NCBI GenBank assembly: GCA_017560425.1
Contig: JAFZEX010000026.1
Span: forward strand, 60,613-124,612
Reading direction: 5' to 3'
Source of the DNA: Alistipes sp.
GTDB lineage: Bacteria > Bacteroidota > Bacteroidia > Bacteroidales > Rikenellaceae
DNA length: 64,000 bases
The notes below the pieces were generated by a model, which was not told where the DNA came from, did no database searches, and was given only the letters and a program-made list of their open reading frames with translations. Positions 44,012 to 53,139 of the stretch are shown piece by piece. The number at the start of each line of letters is the position of its first letter. Position 1 is the stretch's first letter. The translations under genes and the position numbers were made by a program.

Positions 44012-44761
44012 TTAGTTGTTAAAGGCGTTTTTCTCGTTAATCTTCATTGTCTGCTCGCTTGTAGCCTCCTCGTCCTTGGCAGGAGTGTAGTGCACCTTGA
44101 GGAATGCCACGTCACGCAAGAAATCGACATTGCCAACATCGACACGCTCAACCTTAATGCCGAGGCGATTTTCAAGGTCGGCAATAAGCTCATCACGGCG
44201 CTCAGGGCGGATAAGCTCGATGCGCTCGTAGCAGATGGTCTTAGTGGCCTTGCGACCACGCATGATGAAGCACTCGAGTAGCGCTAACACGGTGATGATA
44301 AGCACGTTGGCAAGCACCAGCTCGGCATACGACACCATCAGGTTGCTGCCATTGATAACGGCTGTGGCGATGGTCACAAAGAGGTAGGTCATCTCACGGA
44401 TAGGCACCATCTCGGTGCGGTAGCGGATAATGCCGAAGATCATGAACAAGCCCAAACCTATGCTCACGTCGATACCCACGCTCTTCATGAAGAAGAGGAG
44501 CAGAAAGACCGCCGTAGAGAAGAGCATGAAGGTGGCTGCGAAGTCCTTGCGGTGGCTCTTGGGGTAGTAGAAGCAGCGTACGATGACCAACGACACGATG
44601 AGGTTGATTGCAAACTGCAAGCAGAGCTGCAAGATAGATGTGGTGTCACACAATGGAATGCCAAGCATCGTTGCACCTACCTCGCCATTCGAGCCTGTGA
44701 GGGCTGCGATGTCTGCATCAAAAATATCGGGGTTAAGACCCTCGCCATCAAATCCTATCAT
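44012..44761 (-). CDS. DUF4956 membrane protein
   Basis: A 249-residue membrane protein with about four hydrophobic helices (FAINLIVSLVIVRCFYYP, FMLFSTAVFLLLFFMKSVG, GLGLFMIFGIIRYRTE, VLANVLIITVLALLECF) and a cytoplasmic C-domain (YERIELIRPERRDELIADLENRLG). IGLGLFMIFGIIRYRTEMVPIREMTYLF is the DUF4956 core. These proteins recurrently neighbour VTC-type polyphosphate polymerase genes, as here (14-base overlap), implying a membrane partner for polyphosphate synthesis or transport (inference). Confidence 0.87.
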   Translation of the reverse strand: MIGFDGEGLNPDIFDADIAALTGSNGEVGATMLGIPLCDTTSILQLCLQFAINLIVSLVIVRCFYYPKSHRKDFAATFMLFSTAVFLLLFFMKSVGIDVSIGLGLFMIFGIIRYRTEMVPIREMTYLFVTIATAVINGSNLMVSYAELVLANVLIITVLALLECFIMRGRKATKTICYERIELIRPERRDELIADLENRLGIKVERVDVGNVDFLRDVAFLKVHYTPAKDEEATSEQTMKINEKNAFNN

Positions 44762-45557
44762 AGTTTTGTTTGTTTAGTCGTTTGTTAATTCGTTGTATCT
44801 TAGCCTTGAAGCGGTTGTGCTTGATGCCCTCGACGGTGAGCGTTGTGCCGAGGCAGTATTTGCTGACCTTCAAGGGTGCAATATGCATATCTCGAAGCAT
44901 GAGCTTAAGCATAGATGCTGTGTTGCCGTCCTGCTTAATCTCGACAATTGCCATGTGCTCGATGCTTGCCTTATTCCCCGTGCGAGCATCCTCGTAGCTT
45001 AGCTCAAGGTCGATTGTCGAGCGCTCGCTAAGCGTGGGGTTTACGAGGGTTATGCGGCTAAAGCTCGTGATGAGTGCGGGCTGCAGCTCGTCGGTGGTGT
45101 AGCGTGAGTTGTTGGCGAGAAGCTCTCGTGCCTCGCTGCTTTGTGCAAAGCACATAAGCTCCTCAGCTTTAATCTCCGTGCGGCGCTTCTTGGTGCGACC
45201 TCGGTTGCTCTTGTTCTTAATCTCGAAGAACGTAGTGCCGCTCTCGAGATATGTTCGTGTGCGCAGTTTTTGGCGTGTTAGCTTGCGGTTGTGGTGCACC
45301 GTGAACATCTCACGCTCGGGGGTGTCGTAGTAGAGCGTCAGGTAGCGGCAGGCACGCACGCCGTCGATAATCTGAACACGGTAGCCAGCCTCCAAAGCCT
45401 TGTGTAGCAGGCGCAACACCTCCTCTTCGGAGAGCACATACTTCGTGTCGATGCGGTTCATGAGCTTAACAGCACGCATCTCGTCAAGCGTGATGGTGGG
45501 CATCTCGTGCCACACATCAAGCTGGTTGAGAGAGTCGTATGTTAGGCTTGGTGTCAT
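44748..45557 (-). CDS. VTC-domain polyphosphate polymerase-like protein
   Basis: A 269-residue protein with the VTC tunnel-fold signature: RIDTKYVLSEEEVLRLLHKAL, RYLTLYYDTPEREMF, the basic strand RKLTRQKLRTRTYL, EIKNKSNRGRTKKRR and AIVEIKQDG with the metal-binding glutamate. In yeast Vtc4 this fold makes polyphosphate from ATP; bacterial members are annotated by homology only. The dense Arg/Lys lining expected for polyphosphate is present. It overlaps the DUF4956 gene and abuts the preceding small secreted protein gene. Confidence 0.85.
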   Translation of the reverse strand: MTPSLTYDSLNQLDVWHEMPTITLDEMRAVKLMNRIDTKYVLSEEEVLRLLHKALEAGYRVQIIDGVRACRYLTLYYDTPEREMFTVHHNRKLTRQKLRTRTYLESGTTFFEIKNKSNRGRTKKRRTEIKAEELMCFAQSSEARELLANNSRYTTDELQPALITSFSRITLVNPTLSERSTIDLELSYEDARTGNKASIEHMAIVEIKQDGNTASMLKLMLRDMHIAPLKVSKYCLGTTLTVEGIKHNRFKAKIQRINKRLNKQNYDRI

Positions 45558-45983
45558 CTATTCGTAAGAGTATTCAAACTGTCGGTATGAGTTGAGAATG
45601 CCGTTAGCGCCATAGTTCAGGCGACGAATGCACACGCCATTGCTGTCGTACTCATATTTGCGCACCTTCGAGGGCTTGTTGCGCTCGTTGTAGATGATCT
45701 CCTTCTCGAGCTGTCCCTTTGCGTTGTAGAAAAACTCGGAGCGCCACGAGAGGCTGCGGCCATAGTCGCCATACTCTGCCTCCTCGATAAGCTGTCCCTG
45801 GGCGTTGTATACCTCGACGTGGTCTACCCACTTGTTCTTGCCATCGGGCGTGGTCTTCCACTCCTTGACCGTGAGCTTGCGACCCTTGCTCTTGGCAAGC
45901 TTGCTGCGCTCGGGGTAGTCGGCAAAGGCGCTCACTGACAAGAGTAAAGCGCAGAAGGTGAGAATGATATGAAGGTGTTTCAT
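45558..45983 (-). CDS. Small secreted protein with wrapping (MORN/RHS-like) strands
   Basis: A 141-residue exported protein with signal MKHLHIILTFCALLLSVSAFA. The mature part has repeated strands of the type VEVYNAQGQLIEEAEYGD, EFFYNAKGQLEKEIIYNE and YEYDSNGVCIRRLNYGANG, close to the toxin-wing MORN or YD-repeat pattern. Function unknown. Its stop is adjacent to the VTC gene start, suggesting co-transcription. A hairpin just upstream ends the prfA transcript. Confidence 0.75.
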   Translation of the reverse strand: MKHLHIILTFCALLLSVSAFADYPERSKLAKSKGRKLTVKEWKTTPDGKNKWVDHVEVYNAQGQLIEEAEYGDYGRSLSWRSEFFYNAKGQLEKEIIYNERNKPSKVRKYEYDSNGVCIRRLNYGANGILNSYRQFEYSYE

Positions 45984-45999
45984 GCTTAAAAAATGCGAA

Positions 46000-46033
46000 A
46001 AGCGACCTTGCCCCCAATGAGGACAGGTCGCTT
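46000..46033 (-). terminator. Terminator after prfA
   Basis: AAGCGACCT and AGGTCGCTT form a nine-base stem around a 16-base loop. On the minus strand the stem is followed by TTCGCATTTTTT, ending the prfA transcript. Confidence 0.65.
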
Positions 46034-46075
46034 AACTATGCTATATTATTTCGACTTTGTGTTGTCCTCGAAACA

Positions 46076-47161
46076 CTACAACTCGCTCTCCTTCAAACGC
46101 TCTGCGTTCTCAGCAACAATGAGCTGGTCGATAACATCCTGGATGTCGCCGTCCATGAATGCAGAGAGGTTGTAGATGGTGTAGTTGATACGGTGGTCGG
46201 TGATACGGCCCTGTGGGTAGTTGTAGGTACGAATCTTTGCCGAGCGGTCACCTGTCGAAACCATTGTCTTACGCTTCGATGCAATCTCGTCGAGATACTT
46301 CGAGTACTCGAGGTTGAAGACACGGGTACGCAACTCCTCGAAAGCCTTGTCGAAGTTCTTGAGCTGTGACTTCTGATCCTGACACTGCACGACGATACCT
46401 GTTGGAATGTGGGTAAGACGGATAGCCGAGTATGTGGTATTTACCGACTGACCACCAGGACCTGATGCACAGAAGATATCCTTACGGATGTCGTTCATCG
46501 AGATCTCGATATCGAACTCCTCTGCCTCGGGCAACACGGCAACGGAGGCAGCTGAGGTGTGTACACGGCCCTGAGTCTCGGTCTGTGGCACACGCTGAAC
46601 ACGGTGTACGCCCGACTCATACTTGAGTGTGCCGTATACGCTCTGACCGGTAACCTTGAGCACTACCTCCTTGTAGCCACCCGCAGCACCGTCAGAGGAT
46701 GATGTGATCTCGTAGCGCCAGCCCTTCGACTCGATATACTTGGTGTACATACGCAACAAGTCGCCAGCAAAGATTGCTGCCTCGTCGCCACCGGTACCAC
46801 CACGAATCTCGACAATGGCGTTCTTGTCGTCCTGAGGGTCCTTTGGGATAAGCAAAAGCTTAATCTCCTCCTCCATCTTTGCGATTGCAGGCTCGAGGGT
46901 TGCTACCTCCTCACGTGCAATCTCACGGAACTCCTCGTCCTTCTCGTTTGCCAAGATGTCCTTAGCCTCGGCAAGGTTGGCGAGGGCAGTGCGGAAACGA
47001 TCTGAGGTCTCGACAATAGGCTCGAGCTCCTTGTACTCCTTGGTGAGCTGTACGAACTGCTTAACATCAGCAATTACTTCGGGGTCGGTGAGCTTCTGAC
47101 CAATCTCCTCGTACTTTAGCTTAAGGCCATCAAGGCGAATTAGTATTGAATTATCTGCCAT
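46076..47161 (-). CDS. prfA: Peptide chain release factor 1
   Basis: RF1 recognises UAA and UAG and triggers peptide release. The start at 47161 gives MADNSILIRLDGLKLKYEEIG (361 residues, normal length); an ATG 12 codons upstream adds an unlikely Ile/Lys-rich extension. The catalytic GGQ lies in CASGPGGQSVNTTYSAIRL, and the codon-reading loop region is near GRVHTSAASVAVLPEAEE. The presence of a normal RF1 agrees with UAG being a working stop, relevant to the interrupted recG gene. Confidence 0.96.
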   Translation of the reverse strand: MADNSILIRLDGLKLKYEEIGQKLTDPEVIADVKQFVQLTKEYKELEPIVETSDRFRTALANLAEAKDILANEKDEEFREIAREEVATLEPAIAKMEEEIKLLLIPKDPQDDKNAIVEIRGGTGGDEAAIFAGDLLRMYTKYIESKGWRYEITSSSDGAAGGYKEVVLKVTGQSVYGTLKYESGVHRVQRVPQTETQGRVHTSAASVAVLPEAEEFDIEISMNDIRKDIFCASGPGGQSVNTTYSAIRLTHIPTGIVVQCQDQKSQLKNFDKAFEELRTRVFNLEYSKYLDEIASKRKTMVSTGDRSAKIRTYNYPQGRITDHRINYTIYNLSAFMDGDIQDVIDQLIVAENAERLKESEL

Positions 47162-47185
47162 ACTCTTCTTAATTATTAAATTGCG

Positions 47186-47193
47186 CAAATATA
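47186..47193 (-). promoter_or_regulatory. Promoter -7 element of prfA
   Basis: Minus-strand TATATTTG ends 24 bases before the prfA ATG. No TTG at the 20-base distance. Confidence 0.5.
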
Positions 47194-47346
47194 ACAAAAT
47201 TTTTTTATTCCGCCTACTCTTCGCTGCTCTTTGTTGCTAAATGTGGGTGGTCGAGGGTTGTGAGGTGGCGAAATCTGTAACTCTTTGATGGTTAAATAAT
47301 TTGATTTGTTTGTAAAAAATATGTAAAAAATTTTTACCAAAAACTC

Positions 47347-47377
47347 TTGACAAGGGCTTTTTGATGTATTATATTTG
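47347..47377 (+). promoter_or_regulatory. Strong promoter facing the phage-like cluster
   Basis: TTG (47347-47349), exactly 20 bases, TATATTTG (47370-47377). The first downstream start is at 47627, giving a leader of about 245 bases that includes the box array at 47428-47536. Confidence 0.75.
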
Positions 47378-47427
47378 CACTGTCAAACGGCGATAAACTA
47401 TGCCATGATGCGGTGGCTTTCTCTCGG

Positions 47428-47536
47428 TTATTAACATCGTCGCAATTCAATTATCAACATAGCTAAGTTGTGGATATATAGTTATATATCTATGATTGTT
47501 AATAGATATCAACAGCTATTAACACAAATATCAACA
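47428..47536. other. Array of seven DnaA-box-like 9-mers (candidate origin or operator)
   Basis: Seven sites fit nTATYnACA: TTATTAACA 47428, TTATCAACA 47451, ATATCCACA (reverse) 47470-47478, CTATTAACA (reverse) 47497-47505, ATATCAACA 47506, CTATTAACA 47516 and ATATCAACA 47528. Most are one or two changes from TTATCCACA. A very A+T-rich stretch lies at 47290-47345, and genes diverge from this gap (minus strand for 15 kb to the left, plus for 8 kb to the right). This fits a replication origin, but also a repressor-binding array for the phage-like operon. Confidence 0.45.
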
Positions 47537-47626
47537 ACTTGCTTTCGGGCGGTGGCTAACTTGGCGTAGCTGCAAATCTGAAGCTCGATTTAAGAGTTAT
47601 AATCACGTGTTAAAATATTTAATGTT

Positions 47627-48595
47627 ATGAGGTTTGTTTCTATTCCCCAAAATGGTGCTCCGTGGAGTAAAAAGTTGATATACTCCTTCGACACCGAGCT
47701 CGACGTGCCGACAGAGGTAGATGTCGAAATATTTAATCAAACGACGCATCAGCTTATAGCCCGCAAGCGCATGTATGGCGTAACAAAGGCGGAGATTGAC
47801 ATAGCCCCAATACTCCGTTCGGCAATCGAGATGAGAGTTCCCAACGTCGAGGCTACGACGGTGCTTAGCTCGCCTATGGGGTGCAAGGTGGCGGTGGGTG
47901 TCATGGGCTTGATGTCGGAGGAGAGGTGCTTTTGTGCTGCCGAGATCGATATGCGTAGCCCACAGCTAATGAGCTATGTGCCTGAGAGGCAGACGATAGG
48001 CTATGGCGAGAAGATGCTATTTAGCGTGGTTGCTACGGCAGGCATGCAGGTAAATATCGTGGAGCATACGCCAACTGCCAAGCGCAACATCTCGTTACAG
48101 CCCAATCGAGATATTATGTTTTATGATGTTGTGATATGCACCTCGTCGTTGCGTGGCGATGTTGAGCGCATAGAGCTGAGCGTGGTGTGTGGCTCGGAGC
48201 AGGTGGCGCACTTCGACTACGACATTGAACCACGACTACCCGCAGGGCGTAGGCTTGTGTGGCGTAACCGTCGGGGAGGCTTGGAGAGCTATCTATTTCC
48301 TAAGAGCTTGCCGCAGGTTGCAGAGGCTGAGGTAGATGCATGCCTTACCACGGCAGGGCTAATGTCGAAGCTGAGGGGCACGAAGGAGCGTTACAGACTC
48401 TGCTCGGCACTTGAGTATGGCGAGGCGTTAAGGAGTCTTCGAGAGATTATCTATGCGCCGTATATCTACGAGATGAGGCTCGACGAGCTGAGAGATGTGG
48501 TGTTGGTATCACGCCGCATGGAGTATGGCAAGTGTGGTGAGCTTCAGAGTGTTGCGCTCGAGATTGTCGATGAGTGGAAAGGGGGTGAGCTATGA
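47627..48595 (+). CDS. Phage tail-type protein (distal tail candidate), unknown family
   Basis: A 322-residue soluble protein beginning MRFVSIPQNGAPWSKKLIYSF, predominantly beta. No signal peptide or membrane segment. I do not recognise a named domain. It is the first gene of a compact eight-gene block whose other members are phage proteins, and the next gene overlaps its end by four bases (ATGA), so they are translationally coupled and probably interact. A distal tail or baseplate component is the best guess from position. Codon choice resembles host genes, suggesting long residence. Confidence 0.55.
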   Translation: MRFVSIPQNGAPWSKKLIYSFDTELDVPTEVDVEIFNQTTHQLIARKRMYGVTKAEIDIAPILRSAIEMRVPNVEATTVLSSPMGCKVAVGVMGLMSEERCFCAAEIDMRSPQLMSYVPERQTIGYGEKMLFSVVATAGMQVNIVEHTPTAKRNISLQPNRDIMFYDVVICTSSLRGDVERIELSVVCGSEQVAHFDYDIEPRLPAGRRLVWRNRRGGLESYLFPKSLPQVAEAEVDACLTTAGLMSKLRGTKERYRLCSALEYGEALRSLREIIYAPYIYEMRLDELRDVVLVSRRMEYGKCGELQSVALEIVDEWKGGEL

Positions 48596-50919
48596 TCGAG
48601 CTAAGGATTGACGATAGGGTAGTGCCCTTGCGTCGTGATGGTGTTGTCATGCCTGGGTACGATGCCACGAATCTGCACTCTGTTGAGGCGTGGCGTAACG
48701 GCTCGGAGATGGTGGTGGAGGTAGCGTCGGTGGCTGAGAGCGACAGGGCTATGGGCTTCGCCTTCGACCTTAATCGTGGCGAGGAGTTTAACGCCAAACT
48801 GCATTGGGCAACCATCAGCATTGATGGCTACGAGGCATTTCGTGGTGTGGCAACGCTGTTGGGGGTTGAGCAGGAGGCGGGTGAGAGATACTATCGCCTA
48901 AGGCTGCGCTCGGGAGGTAGCGATTGGGCAGACTCCGCAGCACGCACGCCGCTCAACAGAAGCAACATTCAGGTAGATATGCGAATGCTTCCAACCGAGA
49001 TTGAGAGGTCGTGGCAGGGCGACCGTGCTGTGCGCTTTCTGCCTCTGTGCCACGACAGCTACCCTAAGCCCGAGATGGTGACTGCATGGCGACGACAGCG
49101 TGCGCTGATGCCCCACGACTACCACCCCTTTATCAGTGTTGAGCATCTGCTTAGGTCGATGGCTGAGAGTGCGGGTTATAGCATTGATAGCGAGTGGCTT
49201 AAGGGAGATGTTGCCAAGCGCCTGATGATAAGTGGTGCCTATGGTCAGATACGTGGCGAGGCTGCCGAGCGAGATATGGGATTTAAGGCTTACAGAACCT
49301 TCGACTATACGGCAGAGGCAAACAACGTGGGCTGTGTGTTTGCCACCGAGCACAAGCTACCATCGTGCGTGGGTGCTATTGTCGATAGCGTGAGTAGCGA
49401 GGCCACAGATAGCGAGGGAAACCTCTTTGCCGATGCCTACAATCGTGGTGCACTAAAGTTCGAGGAGGGTACTCCGTGTTTTGTGCCAACACGTGAGCTA
49501 AGCGTGGCATTCGAGTACAAGATACGCTACATCACCGACTATCGCATTGTGTCGAGCAAGAGGCTGCAAGGCTTTAGCTCTGTGCGCCTTGGCGTGGGTT
49601 GCGAGGTAGATATTGTTATGGAGAACACCTACGAGGATATGCGCTCGAAGCTTATTCCGGGCCTCGCACACAAGCTCTATATCTTCGACTACGACGAGGG
49701 GTCGAGCTACCTGCTTGAGGGCTTTGGCAAGATGAGTGCTGCCGTGACGGATATTGTTGTGCCGAGTGGCTTCTCGGGCGAGGCACGGCTTATGGTGAAG
49801 CGTCCTGGCGACGAGGCGTACACACCATACGATGGCGATTGGTCAATATATCGAGGATATGTGGAGCCTACGGGCAGACGACTCGTTGAGTTTGAGGTGC
49901 GTAGCCCCTATCGCAAGATGAACGCATCGGATGAGGAGCGCTTCAACGACATCGCCTTCTACGGCGCTGAGCCTGGTCAGCAGCTTACATTGTGTAGTGG
50001 TTGTAGTGTGCGCCCATTGTTTAGTGGCTGCTTAGGCTGGGGCGACAGGCTTGGCTTTAGCGATATTGCCAACCACGGCATCTCGCAACAGCAGCTCCTC
50101 GAGGCGGTTATGCATATGTTCAACCTCTGCATCTACTCGCACGAGCCATCGAAGACCATCGTCATCGAGCCGTATGACGACTTTTACAATGGCGGTGTTG
50201 TGGATTGGCGACATAGGCAGCTCGACACGGGGTGGAGCATGACGGAGGGTGCGCCCACCTCCTCGCAACATGTGCGCTTAGAGTATGGTGCTGGTGATGG
50301 CGTTGTGGTGCGAGATAACGAGCTTAGCGACAGCGAGTTTGGTGTGTGGCTGAAGAGCTTCGACAGCTACGGCACGAAGCAGGGTGTAGAGGTGCGTAGC
50401 AACCCTCTGTTTCGACCAACAATCTCGCAAACGGGCTTCCTAAATGAGGCATCGTCTGCCGAGGTGCTCACGGTGGGCGACAGAGATAGTGTCGATGGTG
50501 GCGACTATGTCGAGCCACGTGTGGTGCTCTACCACGGACTACGTGAGCTCCCCGAGGGCGAGCATTGGGGCTCGAACAACGACACCCACCTATACCCCTA
50601 CGCCTCGTTTCATAGTGCCGCAAGCGGTCTTACCCTCTGCTTCGAGGATCGTGACGGCTGCGAGGGGCTACACCACTACCACCTTAGCGAGATATGTGAG
50701 CGTGCTGAGCGCTGCGAGCTACGATGCGACATACGCCTATCGCTAAACGACTACTTCGGGCTATTCTCGCCCACAACAACGTCAGCATCAATACGTTCTA
50801 CGTTCCGCCTCAGTGTCGATGGTGCCGAGTCGCTGTTCCGCCTCAGGGCCATCGAGAGCTACGATCCCGAGCGAGGTGTGGCACGCTGTCGCTTTGGTCG
50901 AATGCTCAACGACCGTTAA
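48592..50919 (+). CDS. Large phage tail-tip/hub-like protein
   Basis: A 775-residue protein starting MIELRIDDRVVPLRRDGVV. The segment around residues 500-545 (LLEAVMHMFNLCIYSHEPSKTIVIEPYDDFYNGGVVDW) resembles tail proteins of Bacteroidetes phages, which have a similar NL-x-x-x-x-D/E...YIEPYDDFY block. The rest is beta-rich with many aromatic residues and cysteines. The frame is open throughout, arguing for selection. Interpretation as a tail hub or host-contact protein is by resemblance and position, with moderate confidence. It overlaps the preceding gene by four bases. Confidence 0.6.
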   Translation: MIELRIDDRVVPLRRDGVVMPGYDATNLHSVEAWRNGSEMVVEVASVAESDRAMGFAFDLNRGEEFNAKLHWATISIDGYEAFRGVATLLGVEQEAGERYYRLRLRSGGSDWADSAARTPLNRSNIQVDMRMLPTEIERSWQGDRAVRFLPLCHDSYPKPEMVTAWRRQRALMPHDYHPFISVEHLLRSMAESAGYSIDSEWLKGDVAKRLMISGAYGQIRGEAAERDMGFKAYRTFDYTAEANNVGCVFATEHKLPSCVGAIVDSVSSEATDSEGNLFADAYNRGALKFEEGTPCFVPTRELSVAFEYKIRYITDYRIVSSKRLQGFSSVRLGVGCEVDIVMENTYEDMRSKLIPGLAHKLYIFDYDEGSSYLLEGFGKMSAAVTDIVVPSGFSGEARLMVKRPGDEAYTPYDGDWSIYRGYVEPTGRRLVEFEVRSPYRKMNASDEERFNDIAFYGAEPGQQLTLCSGCSVRPLFSGCLGWGDRLGFSDIANHGISQQQLLEAVMHMFNLCIYSHEPSKTIVIEPYDDFYNGGVVDWRHRQLDTGWSMTEGAPTSSQHVRLEYGAGDGVVVRDNELSDSEFGVWLKSFDSYGTKQGVEVRSNPLFRPTISQTGFLNEASSAEVLTVGDRDSVDGGDYVEPRVVLYHGLRELPEGEHWGSNNDTHLYPYASFHSAASGLTLCFEDRDGCEGLHHYHLSEICERAERCELRCDIRLSLNDYFGLFSPTTTSASIRSTFRLSVDGAESLFRLRAIESYDPERGVARCRFGRMLNDR

Positions 50920-50943
50920 TCATCATCTAACAACTTTTGCTCT

Positions 50944-52113
50944 ATGACAACACATAATAGGCAGCAGTCGCAAGGCTGTGTGCTACACCCTTCACGTCGA
51001 TATGAACGCCTCATTGGCATGCTCCTAAGCACTAACCTCATCGATTGGTCAAGGTGTCGAAACTATGCCATACACCGCCATGTGGCAACGCTTTGTAGCA
51101 AGGGCTTTAGACGCTGCAGTGCCATGGAGCAAGCCTCGTACCAATTCGCCTGCTCCTACTCCAAAGTGGTAAAGGCTGTCTACGAGGTCGATAAACTAAC
51201 CAAATCATCTAAACTTATGAACCCACAAATCAAAATCAGTAACGAAGTCGATCTGACGACAATCGACATCGAGGGCACGATAGGCCTCTCCGAGGCGTGG
51301 CAGTTCGACAACCCTGAGAGCCGTGTGGCAACCTACGAGCGCTTCAAGGAGTGTGTGTCGCAGATTGCCGACATTAGCAATGCCCACATCGTGGTGAACA
51401 TACGCTCGACGGGTGGCGACGTGAACGATGCCATGCTCATCTACGAGGCGCTACGCTCAACGGGGGCACATGTCACCACACGCTGCTACGGGTATACCGC
51501 CTCGGCAGCAACAATCGTGGCGCAGGCAGCATCGCCCGGCTGCCGTGAGATAGCCCCCACAACGCTCTACTTGGTGCACAACTCGCTATGCTCTATCGAG
51601 GGTAATGCCGACGAGCTACAAACCCAGGTGGAGATGCTTCACCAGACGGATAGACGCATTGCCGAGGTATATGCCCAGCACTCGGGGCGTAGCGTCGAGG
51701 AGATCCTCGAGCTGATGGCTGCCAATGGTGGCCGTGGTCGCTGGCTATCGCCCGACGAGGCTATTGCCGAGGGCCTTGCCGACAAGCGCATCGACGAGCC
51801 AGGCAACGAGGATAATAAGCGAGCGTCGCTTGTTGAGCGCACACGCAATGGCGTTATGGCGCTGCTTCGCACCTTGGGCATCGACTACAATGAGGAGAGC
51901 CCCAACGAGCTCGACGACATAAACTACATTCCTCACGCCGAGGCGGTCGTGGACATTGCGCCAGCATCTTCCTTAATAGCCCTCGACGAGGGGCAGAAGG
52001 GGGCGGAGAGGTCGCAGCTTAGGGCTGTGCAAGATCCTTCGCCCGTGGAGCAAACACCATCGTCACGCAATCGTGCCTTCGAGCGTGATGCACAGGCGCT
52101 ACGTATGCGCTAA
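50944..52113 (+). CDS. ClpP-like phage head-maturation protease with N-terminal extension
   Basis: A 389-codon frame. From the internal ATG at 51217 (MNPQIKISNEVDLTTIDIEG) it encodes a 298-residue ClpP-fold protease: IRSTGGDVNDAMLIYEAL, the serine nucleophile in GYTASAATIVAQAAS, histidine in LYLVHNSLCS, and the usual C-terminal disordered tail. Phage proteases of this type cleave capsid scaffolds. The first 91 codons (CVLHPSRRYERLIGML...YEVDK) are open, with coding-like codon use, and may be a separate small phage gene now fused; the bases before 51217 (ATAAACTAACCAAATCATCT) look like an intergenic leader. I cannot decide which start is used. Confidence 0.78.
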   Translation: MTTHNRQQSQGCVLHPSRRYERLIGMLLSTNLIDWSRCRNYAIHRHVATLCSKGFRRCSAMEQASYQFACSYSKVVKAVYEVDKLTKSSKLMNPQIKISNEVDLTTIDIEGTIGLSEAWQFDNPESRVATYERFKECVSQIADISNAHIVVNIRSTGGDVNDAMLIYEALRSTGAHVTTRCYGYTASAATIVAQAASPGCREIAPTTLYLVHNSLCSIEGNADELQTQVEMLHQTDRRIAEVYAQHSGRSVEEILELMAANGGRGRWLSPDEAIAEGLADKRIDEPGNEDNKRASLVERTRNGVMALLRTLGIDYNEESPNELDDINYIPHAEAVVDIAPASSLIALDEGQKGAERSQLRAVQDPSPVEQTPSSRNRAFERDAQALRMR

Positions 52114-52158
52114 AAATCTTAAAATCAACCTTTTTCTAACAATCTAAAACTTTGAAAT

Positions 52159-53115
52159 ATGGGACTTATTGAAAATCCTAAGACCTACACCGGTCGTGAC
52201 CTCGAGACAATCTTTTTCCGCCCTATGCTAACGGGCCAGAGCGCCGTGGATCTTGGCATTCGTGTGCTCTACAACATGCCTACGCCAACAACCATTCAGC
52301 TGTGGAGCCCTTGCGACGACATCCTTCAGCAGTATGAGTCGGGCTGGAATGGCGCAAACACAGCAAACCGCCAGCAGAAGACCATCGAGTTTTGTCGTGT
52401 AAAGGCCGAGTTGGGCTACAGCGCTGCCGACTACTTCTCGCAGGTATACGAGGCGATCACCAACCGTGCCGACGTAAACCTCGACGACCTAACAGGCACC
52501 GAGCTCGAGCAGGCAGAGACCGAGATGTTCCGTGCTGCAATTGCCGAGAGCTTGCGTGTGTCGATGTGGATTGGCGACACCAATGCTGACGAGTTCAACC
52601 TCTTCGATGGCTTCATCACCAAGATCAAGAAGTATAACTCGAGCACCTATGTAAATCTTACAAACCTCGACGTAGACATGGAGTCGTCGATTGTAATCTT
52701 CAAGCGAATGTGGGAGCAGGCACCCGCCTTGCTCAAGGCGATGAAGGGCGAGGGTAACCTTGCATTCTTGGTCACCACCGACCTCTACGATGCCTATGAG
52801 CAGTATCTCGACACTCACGGCTCAGATGCTGCCTACAACGACCTAACAACGGGTCGTCGCGAGTTGTCGTACCACGGCATCAAGATTATCGACATCGGCG
52901 TGTCGCACCACCTGCCAACAGACTCGCTCTCGGGCCCTATCTGCGTATTGACCGATCGCCGCAACCTCGTGTTGGCGGTGAACACAGCCGACTATCCAGG
53001 CTCGGAGGTGCGCATGTGGTATAACCCCGACGAGATGCAGAACCGCCAGCGTGCCATCTTCATGGTGGGCTGCGAGATTTTGGACGAGTCGCTCGTTGCC
53101 ATGGGCATGTTTTAG
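52159..53115 (+). CDS. Phage major capsid protein (HK97-fold candidate)
   Basis: A 318-residue protein with no signal or membrane segment, starting MGLIENPKTYTGRDLETIFF. The pattern of a long alpha helix early, a central beta domain with NLFDGFITKIKKY, and a C-terminal block LTDRRNLVLAVNTADYPGSEVRMWYNPDEMQNRQRAIFMVGCEI is what HK97-type capsid proteins show (P-domain and late beta strands). It follows the protease by 45 bases and precedes the portal by 24, the expected neighbourhood. No separate scaffold gene is seen; the protease's C-terminal tail could serve this role. Confidence 0.75.
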   Translation: MGLIENPKTYTGRDLETIFFRPMLTGQSAVDLGIRVLYNMPTPTTIQLWSPCDDILQQYESGWNGANTANRQQKTIEFCRVKAELGYSAADYFSQVYEAITNRADVNLDDLTGTELEQAETEMFRAAIAESLRVSMWIGDTNADEFNLFDGFITKIKKYNSSTYVNLTNLDVDMESSIVIFKRMWEQAPALLKAMKGEGNLAFLVTTDLYDAYEQYLDTHGSDAAYNDLTTGRRELSYHGIKIIDIGVSHHLPTDSLSGPICVLTDRRNLVLAVNTADYPGSEVRMWYNPDEMQNRQRAIFMVGCEILDESLVAMGMF

Positions 53116-53139
53116 TAACCTTAAAAACAGAGTAATGCT

